A stretch of 23,931 nt of DNA from Methanobacteriaceae archaeon (lineage in GTDB: Archaea; Methanobacteriota; Methanobacteria; Methanobacteriales; Methanobacteriaceae): contig DAHVOW010000024.1 in NCBI GenBank assembly GCA_027318585.1, positions 1 to 23,931 on the forward strand, given 5' to 3'. Position 1 is the stretch's first letter. Every line of letters starts with the position of its first letter. The notes beneath the pieces are model-generated. The model saw only the letters and a program-made list of their open reading frames with translations, was not told the origin of the DNA and ran no database searches. Positions 18,934-23,931 of this stretch are shown piece by piece. A program made the position numbers and the translations under genes.

Positions 18934-20364
18934 CTTACCTTTCTGCTGGAGTTTTTTGCGCTGACCAAGAATACATGGGCCGCCCTGTCTACCGCCCAGG
19001 GGTATTTTGGTAGTTCCCATGGAATTCATACAACGAGCCATAACCGCGGCTCCCAAAGCCAGGGCATCAGAAACAAACAACACGTCTTTAAAATACGGTT
19101 TAGCATATTCCATGACGAATTCTGGTTTTTTGCCGGTGATACCAGCACGGCCGGTTACTCCCAAGGCCGAGCCTTCTTCAATAACCCCTTCATCCGCTGC
19201 TTCATCGATTAAACGTTTAACCACCAGAGCACTGACGTGGTCCAGGGTGGCAAATAGGGTGTGTATTCCAGCTTCCCCATATATCCGGTGGCCTACTTTG
19301 GTCAATTCATCTAATTTATCTCCATTAACACCTACATCACAGCCGATAAGGGTGGTTCCTGCACTGTATGCAGCTGAAGGGTCCACTGGGACAGTTCCAA
19401 AGCGATCACGGTTTTCAGGGACTTTACGAATGTCAACGTATTCATGTACTTGTTTTGCGTATTCTAGTGCTGCCTTCCAGTCTGCTTTCTTAAGGATGTC
19501 CCGGGAGTACAGATCCAGAGCTGCTCCACCCCTTTTATCAACCTTCTCTGTTCCACGGATAACCGCATCGGAAATGGCCCCGGCCAGGCCACAGAAGTTC
19601 CCGATGGTCCGAGCATAAGGCTGATCATTATTAACTATACGACCGGCCAAGGTTGTTCCGAAGTCCATAGAAACACAGGGATTTCTAAAATCAATCTCAG
19701 TCCATTTTGCACCGGCTTTTATCCCGGCAGTTACCAACTCACCCTCCATTTCGTTGGCCACCACCGAACGGCCAGTGGGAGGTATTACACTTACTACCGC
19801 CCCATCAAACATGACCTTATCCAGCAAGGTGAATTCCTGTAGCTTTTTAGGCAGAGCCTCTTTAGATATGGCTGGCGACATCTTACGAGGAGGTATTCCG
19901 GCATCCAGGCAGCCATCCGCCAGGGCAATGATCAACTCCCCCACCTCTTCCGGTGAGGCAAAACCAGCAGTAACACCGGTAGATCGGACCACGAAATCTA
20001 AATCCTTTTCCATATCAATTTTAGAACGTTTGATGGACTCCAGGATGGTGTCTCGAACCATTTCAGATACAGATTCTTTAGTGAGCTCTACATGCCAAAC
20101 AGTCTCTCCGAATACCCTTTCACCCTTCTTAGGAGGACGAATGTCCCGGGTCATCTTTACCGTCTTGTCCAGGAGGTAAGTGCGACTGGTGTTGAGGTTG
20201 GTGGCAGTTAAGATGCATTTGGTGGTGGTGTTTCCCAGTTCCACCGAAGCCACAATGTAGTACACGTCCGGTCGTAGGGATGTGCCGTAACCCTGACCCA
20301 CCGCCTTCTTGGTAAAGGTGGCCATCTTAGCATCTTCAATGGTGATGTACTTACTCTTTGCCAT
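18931..20364 (-). CDS. methanogenesis marker protein 14 (ASKHA-like)
   Basis: 477 residues from the ATG. Two glycine-rich nucleotide-binding segments of the ASKHA (actin/hexokinase/activator) type are visible: YIVASVELGNTTTKCILTATN (about 36-56) and VSMDFGTTLAGRIV (about 231-244), as well as GCDVGVNG, GVTGRAGITGKKPEF and LFVSDALALGAAVMARCMNSMG. Length and pattern match methanogenesis marker 14, which is found across methanogens and has no firmly established role. ASKHA relatives activate enzymes with ATP, so a maturation or reactivation role is plausible but inferred. The ATG has no ribosome site nearby. The reading frame stays open upstream to a strong GGAGG at 20418-20422, adding about 16 residues (ILSLFKKILGIGPKPV) from ATT 20412 or CTG 20409. 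I give the conservative boundary. Confidence 0.88.
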   Translation of the reverse strand: MAKSKYITIEDAKMATFTKKAVGQGYGTSLRPDVYYIVASVELGNTTTKCILTATNLNTSRTYLLDKTVKMTRDIRPPKKGERVFGETVWHVELTKESVSEMVRDTILESIKRSKIDMEKDLDFVVRSTGVTAGFASPEEVGELIIALADGCLDAGIPPRKMSPAISKEALPKKLQEFTLLDKVMFDGAVVSVIPPTGRSVVANEMEGELVTAGIKAGAKWTEIDFRNPCVSMDFGTTLAGRIVNNDQPYARTIGNFCGLAGAISDAVIRGTEKVDKRGGAALDLYSRDILKKADWKAALEYAKQVHEYVDIRKVPENRDRFGTVPVDPSAAYSAGTTLIGCDVGVNGDKLDELTKVGHRIYGEAGIHTLFATLDHVSALVVKRLIDEAADEGVIEEGSALGVTGRAGITGKKPEFVMEYAKPYFKDVLFVSDALALGAAVMARCMNSMGTTKIPLGGRQGGPCILGQRKKLQQKGK

Positions 20365-20406
20365 AACTGGTTTTGGACCGATACCTAGAATCTTCTTAAA
20401 AAGTGA

Positions 20407-20422
20407 CAGAATAATCCCCTCC
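20407..20422 (-). promoter_or_regulatory. ribosome binding site pointing to a non-AUG start for marker 14
   Basis: AGGAGGGG on the minus strand (GGAGG at 20422-20418). In-frame ATT lies 5 nt and CTG 8 nt downstream, while the first ATG is 53 nt away, too far for normal initiation. TTTATAAC around 20460-20467 is a likely TATA box. Confidence 0.5.
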
Positions 20423-20508
20423 TAATTTAAAGTTTCCAGATTAGGATTTATTTAAAATAGTTATAAATTTTGTGAAAAAAATTTGTAACATTATCTTTTA
20501 AAAAAATC

Positions 20509-20534
20509 AAAAAAAAGAGTCCCTTTGAACTCTT
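20509..20534 (-). terminator. terminator abutting the uspA stop codon
   Basis: AAGAGT (20534-20529, minus strand) pairs with ACTCTT (20520-20515) across an 8-nt loop, followed directly by six more U. It starts at the base after the TAG stop at 20535-20537. Confidence 0.7.
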
Positions 20535-20966
20535 CTAAGTGGTTCTTACCAGCAGGATGGTGCAGGGAGAGGAGTGAACGATTTTCTCAGAAACACTGCC
20601 CAAAAGGCGCTTGTCTACAATGTTCTTTCCAGTTCCCAGGATGATAAGATCCACACCCTCATTTTCTGCAGTTTTAACTATTTCATCGGCTGGATCGCCC
20701 TCGGCCAGGATTTTTTTAAACTTTATAGCATCGCAGCCGGGAGCCTCGAAGACTTTTTCCATCTGGTCCAGTATTTCCTGACCCTTAGCCCTTAATTCAG
20801 TGATCATCATTTCCTTCACCTTCTTGGGTGTCAGAAACGGTACAGAGGTGTCTACCACATATATCCCCATGATTTCGGTTTTCCTATCCTTTAGAAGGTT
20901 TATGGTATGTTCCATAATCTGATCCATATATTGACCCATGCTGGCCACCATAATTTTTTCATACAT
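20535..20966 (-). CDS. universal stress protein (UspA family)
   Basis: 143 residues, normal for a single-domain UspA protein. The start YEKIMVASMGQYMDQIMEHTINLL gives the first strand and helix. The nucleotide-binding motif G-x2-G-x9-G-S appears as GTGKNIVDKRLLGSVSEKIVHSSPCTILLV at the C-terminus, so this is probably an ATP-binding form. The target process is unknown. ATG follows AGGGGATGAT. It lies 16 bp after the antiporter gene on the same strand, so the two are likely one transcript; UspA proteins often accompany ion transporters, so a regulatory role on its neighbour is possible. Confidence 0.92.
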   Translation of the reverse strand: MYEKIMVASMGQYMDQIMEHTINLLKDRKTEIMGIYVVDTSVPFLTPKKVKEMMITELRAKGQEILDQMEKVFEAPGCDAIKFKKILAEGDPADEIVKTAENEGVDLIILGTGKNIVDKRLLGSVSEKIVHSSPCTILLVRTT

Positions 20967-20982
20967 TCCATCATCCCCTACT

Positions 20983-21963
20983 TTAAGATAATATGAAAAT
21001 CCGGATTATAGCGTAGGAAAGGTAAGTTCCCATTAATATTATGCCTCCGGATCTATTTAATTCCATGTTTCCGGTTCTGATGAGAACCATTAACAGCACC
21101 GTGACCAGAATCATCACTGGTGCATCAAATACTACAGAAAGGCGTTCCACAGGCACTCCCAAGATTAGTGCCGGGACCCCAATCCCTATAAGTATATTGA
21201 AGGTGTTACTGCCCAGCACCGTCCCTATGGACAGGTCGTGCAATCCCTTCATGGCCGACGACAGAGTCACCACCAGTTCCGGTATGCTGGTGCCAATGGC
21301 CAGGGTGAAAAGTCCCATGATCATCTCGGGTATGCCTGCGATGCGGGCCAGTTCCACCCCACTATAGACCAGTATTCGACAGCCTACAATGAGGCCCGCA
21401 AGTCCTAACAATGCAAATAATATTTTTTTCTTGTCTACGCTATTTTCTTTAGGAATTTTATCCTTCTTGAAATACTCATCTGGTTTGAAAGTGCTTTCAG
21501 ATTTTTTTCTCTGTGATTTTATCAATATCCATAGATAAACAGCGTATGCCGCAATCATGACTACTGAAGCTGTCCAATTGATATCACCAAATAGCATGAA
21601 AAATAATAGGATTAAACCCGTAATCAGAGTCATAAGCCAATCACGGTTCAAACCCTCTTTACTGGTTCCTATTCCCCCGGCAACCGTGGCCGATATGCCT
21701 AGGATACCCGCAATATTCCAGATATTGGAACCTATTACGGTACCAACCCCAATGTCCACACTACCAGATAGAGAAGCTATCAGGGCGGAACCAAACTCTG
21801 GAAGGGAGGTTCCCATAGCTGAGGCTGTTACTCCCAGGATTATGTGAGATATGCCCAGAGAACTTCCAATTTCTATTAAATTATCCACAAATAAATCTGC
21901 AGATTTAATAACCAACATCAACGAGGCTGCTAAGGCCCCCATCAGCAGGAAAATTTGAATCAA
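20983..21963 (-). CDS. CaCA family sodium/calcium (cation) antiporter
   Basis: 326 residues with about ten membrane segments in two inverted halves. The alpha repeats are clear: GVTASAMGTSLPEFGSALIAS with GVGTVIGSNIWNIAGILG in the first half, and GLFTLAIGTSIPELVVTLSSA with SIGTVLGSNTFNILIGIG in the second. The GTS(L/I)PE acidic residues and GSN motifs coordinate Ca2+/Na+ in this family (NCX/YrbG). A hydrophilic loop rich in Lys/Glu (about residues 150-182) separates the halves. In a methanogen it would use the Na+ gradient that Mtr makes. Start TTG at 21963 follows GTGAT with a short spacer; the hydrophobic segment begins directly after. Confidence 0.93.
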   Translation of the reverse strand: MIQIFLLMGALAASLMLVIKSADLFVDNLIEIGSSLGISHIILGVTASAMGTSLPEFGSALIASLSGSVDIGVGTVIGSNIWNIAGILGISATVAGGIGTSKEGLNRDWLMTLITGLILLFFMLFGDINWTASVVMIAAYAVYLWILIKSQRKKSESTFKPDEYFKKDKIPKENSVDKKKILFALLGLAGLIVGCRILVYSGVELARIAGIPEMIMGLFTLAIGTSIPELVVTLSSAMKGLHDLSIGTVLGSNTFNILIGIGVPALILGVPVERLSVVFDAPVMILVTVLLMVLIRTGNMELNRSGGIILMGTYLSYAIIRIFILS

Positions 21964-22142
21964 ATTATCACTGAAAATGGTTTTTTTAAGATTTTATATG
22001 CTCAGTAAATTTTATTCCCATATTCTAATAACATGATATTATTTCAAGTAATATAAAAATCTATCCACTTGATTTAAGCAATTTAAACCCCGAGATAAAT
22101 TTTTAGAATTAGATAATGATAGAATTAACTCTAAAACAAAAT

Positions 22143-22174
22143 AAAAAAAAAGAAGTTTCTAAGGCGAAAACGCC

Positions 22175-22179
<5 letters not shown>
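22143..22179 (-). terminator. terminator of the mtr operon, overlapping the mtrH stop
   Basis: A 9-bp perfect stem TCTAAGGCG/CGCCTTAGA (22158-22166 and 22171-22179) with an AAAA loop (UUUU on the minus strand). A run of nine U (A run 22143-22151) follows after 6 nt. The mtrH TAA (22177-22175) lies inside the stem. Confidence 0.82.
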
Positions 22180-23107
<928 letters not shown>

Positions 23108-23126
23108 ACGTAAACCTCCTTAATAT

Positions 23127-23381
23127 TTAGACTCCACCAAAGGCGGATAAGATTGCTCCTACCTTCACCACGTTGAAAGCCACAAACAGGATTATTAGTC
23201 CTATTACGATTCCGTATAAAATACCAATATCCCGGCCTAATTGCTGACCCATTCTCTGAGATATTTCACCCCAGGTGAACTCAACTTTTTCGTCCATGTC
23301 GTCTAAGCGATCATTAGCCTTGTTGAATTCATCTGCAGGAACTATGGGACGTGGTATAACATTTTTTTCTTCTTCAGCCAT
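23127..23381 (-). CDS. mtrG: tetrahydromethanopterin S-methyltransferase subunit G
   Basis: 84 residues from the ATG chosen here (MAEEEKNVIPRP...). A hydrophilic N-terminal helix with DDMDEKVEFTWGEISQRMGQQLGRDIGILYG is followed by one membrane helix (IVIGLIILFVAFNVVKVGAIL). MtrG is a small membrane-anchored part of the Mtr complex. A GTG at 23396 would add MGLDK and overlap mtrF by 11 bp; the ATG is preferred because it gives the usual family N-terminus, though its ribosome site is weak and it probably depends on coupling to mtrF. Confidence 0.93.
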   Translation of the reverse strand: MAEEEKNVIPRPIVPADEFNKANDRLDDMDEKVEFTWGEISQRMGQQLGRDIGILYGIVIGLIILFVAFNVVKVGAILSAFGGV

Positions 23382-23385
23382 TTTA

Positions 23386-23595
23386 TCAAGCCCCACTACC
23401 GGTCATTAAAGCCCATAGGACTGGAATACCTACCAAAAGAAGTGCTAGTATGAATCCCAGAGCCATACCGTAAATTCGGGTGGCAATGAGTCCAGAGAAC
23501 AGTCTCTGATCCCTACCAATCAATTGGGCCCGGTATTTTACATCTGCTGCTACTTTACGTATACCTCTAATATTAGGTTTATTTGATATTAACAT
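23386..23595 (-). CDS. mtrF: tetrahydromethanopterin S-methyltransferase subunit F
   Basis: 69 residues. A basic N-terminal half with NKPNIRGIRKVAADVKYRAQLIGRDQRLFSG is followed by one membrane helix (YGMALGFILALLLVGIPVLWAL). It resembles the C-terminal anchor of MtrA. It belongs to the membrane part of the Na+-translocating methyltransferase. ATG follows AGGGGGT; the gene starts 11 bp after the mtrA stop. The order mtrA-F-G-H matches other Methanobacteriales. Confidence 0.93.
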   Translation of the reverse strand: MLISNKPNIRGIRKVAADVKYRAQLIGRDQRLFSGLIATRIYGMALGFILALLLVGIPVLWALMTGSGA

Positions 23596-23606
23596 CTAAA
23601 AACCCC

Positions 23607-23931
23607 CTATTGTAAGAGCAGTATGGTTCCAAGAGTCAGGATGAATACCAGACCAATCATGATACCCTGTACTTTACCAGAATACATACCTGCGGATATC
23701 CGTTGTAAACTACCAATGGATTTTACTTGGGTTTGGATATTACGCATTCTTGCATCGATTAAAGCAGTTTCAGGAGTAACTGGCGGTACTTCTTCACCTT
23801 CTTCCTCTTCTGCGCCACCCTCTTCGACCTTTATGATCATTGCTTCTTCTTCGAATGCACCGGGGTCTTTTTCGATGCACTCTTTGATCTTGGATTGTAT
23901 AGCTGCAGCGTCTTCCACGTCGATGATGCTG
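23607..23931 (-). CDS. mtrA: tetrahydromethanopterin S-methyltransferase subunit A, C-terminal part
   Basis: The start lies outside the window; about 108 codons are seen. The frame is open to 23931 (…SIIDVEDAAAIQSKI), so the GTG at 23918 is an internal Val, not a start. KECIEKDPGAFEEEAMIIKVEEG is typical of MtrA just after its corrinoid domain. An acidic linker (GGAEEEEGEEVPPVTPE), a helix (ARMRNIQTQVKSIGSLQRISAGMYSGKVQG) and a single C-terminal membrane anchor (IMIGLVFILTLGTILLLQ) follow. MtrA carries the cobamide that shuttles the methyl group between MtrH and coenzyme M. Confidence 0.93.
   Translation of the reverse strand, partial: SIIDVEDAAAIQSKIKECIEKDPGAFEEEAMIIKVEEGGAEEEEGEEVPPVTPETALIDARMRNIQTQVKSIGSLQRISAGMYSGKVQGIMIGLVFILTLGTILLLQ

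Noticed and set aside
19007..19618. 203-codon plus-strand frame
   Set aside because: Antisense to marker 14, with Ser/Ala/Pro composition typical of a shadow frame.

Overview
This window is a chromosomal segment of a hydrogenotrophic methanogen, almost certainly a member of the Methanobacteriaceae (Methanobacterium-like). The evidence is an mtr methyltransferase operon ending in mtrA-F-G-H, an mvhDGAB hydrogenase operon with the 12-cluster polyferredoxin, methanogenesis marker protein 14, archaeal CobY, type 2 SerRS, Pcc1, L10e, and archaeal TATA boxes combined with GGAGG/GGTGA ribosome binding sites. There are no mobile elements, CRISPR arrays, tRNAs or rRNAs that I can see. Most of it is core genome, so the unusual observations concern starts, stops, terminators and a few poorly characterised proteins.

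Layout. 1-2574 (minus): PEP synthase ppsA, cut by the window edge and carrying an apparent frameshift near its start, downstream of ribosomal protein L10e. 2914-3486 (minus): a secreted transglutaminase/cysteine-peptidase-like protein. 3571-4252: an AT-rich gap. 4253-6831 (plus): CooC-like nickel ATPase, Pcc1 (KEOPS) and type 2 seryl-tRNA synthetase. 6919-8819 (minus): a TmcAL-like nucleotidyltransferase followed by an FKBP prolyl isomerase. 8952-11156 (plus): dihydroorotase, CooT-like protein and a DedA membrane protein. 11213-15258 (minus): mvhD-G-A-B. 15798-17776 (plus): sufC-sufB. 17973-18847 (minus): cobY and a PRC-barrel protein. 18931-20364 (minus): marker 14. 20535-21963 (minus): a CaCA-type cation/Ca2+ antiporter and a universal stress protein. 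22175-23931 (minus): mtrH, G, F and the C-terminal end of mtrA.

How the genes work together. Mtr makes methyl-coenzyme M and exports Na+. Mvh supplies H2-derived electrons to heterodisulfide reductase, MvhD being the link. CobY serves the cobamide cofactor that MtrA carries. SufBC supports the very high Fe-S demand, of which MvhB is an extreme case. CooC and CooT point to nickel delivery to CO dehydrogenase/acetyl-CoA synthase, although no CODH gene lies here. PpsA converts pyruvate to PEP for anabolism.

Points for a second look: a frame break in ppsA sitting on a dnaX-type A AAA AAG heptamer; three genes whose Shine-Dalgarno sequence points at AUU or CUG rather than AUG/GUG/UUG; terminator hairpins that contain or touch the stop codon; a 17-bp tandem duplication over the sufB stop; a missing cysteine in one MvhB cluster motif; an Asn in the expected acidic position of the secreted peptidase-like protein; and a TGTACC repeat at the predicted mvh transcription start. 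No clearly new multi-gene system is evident.
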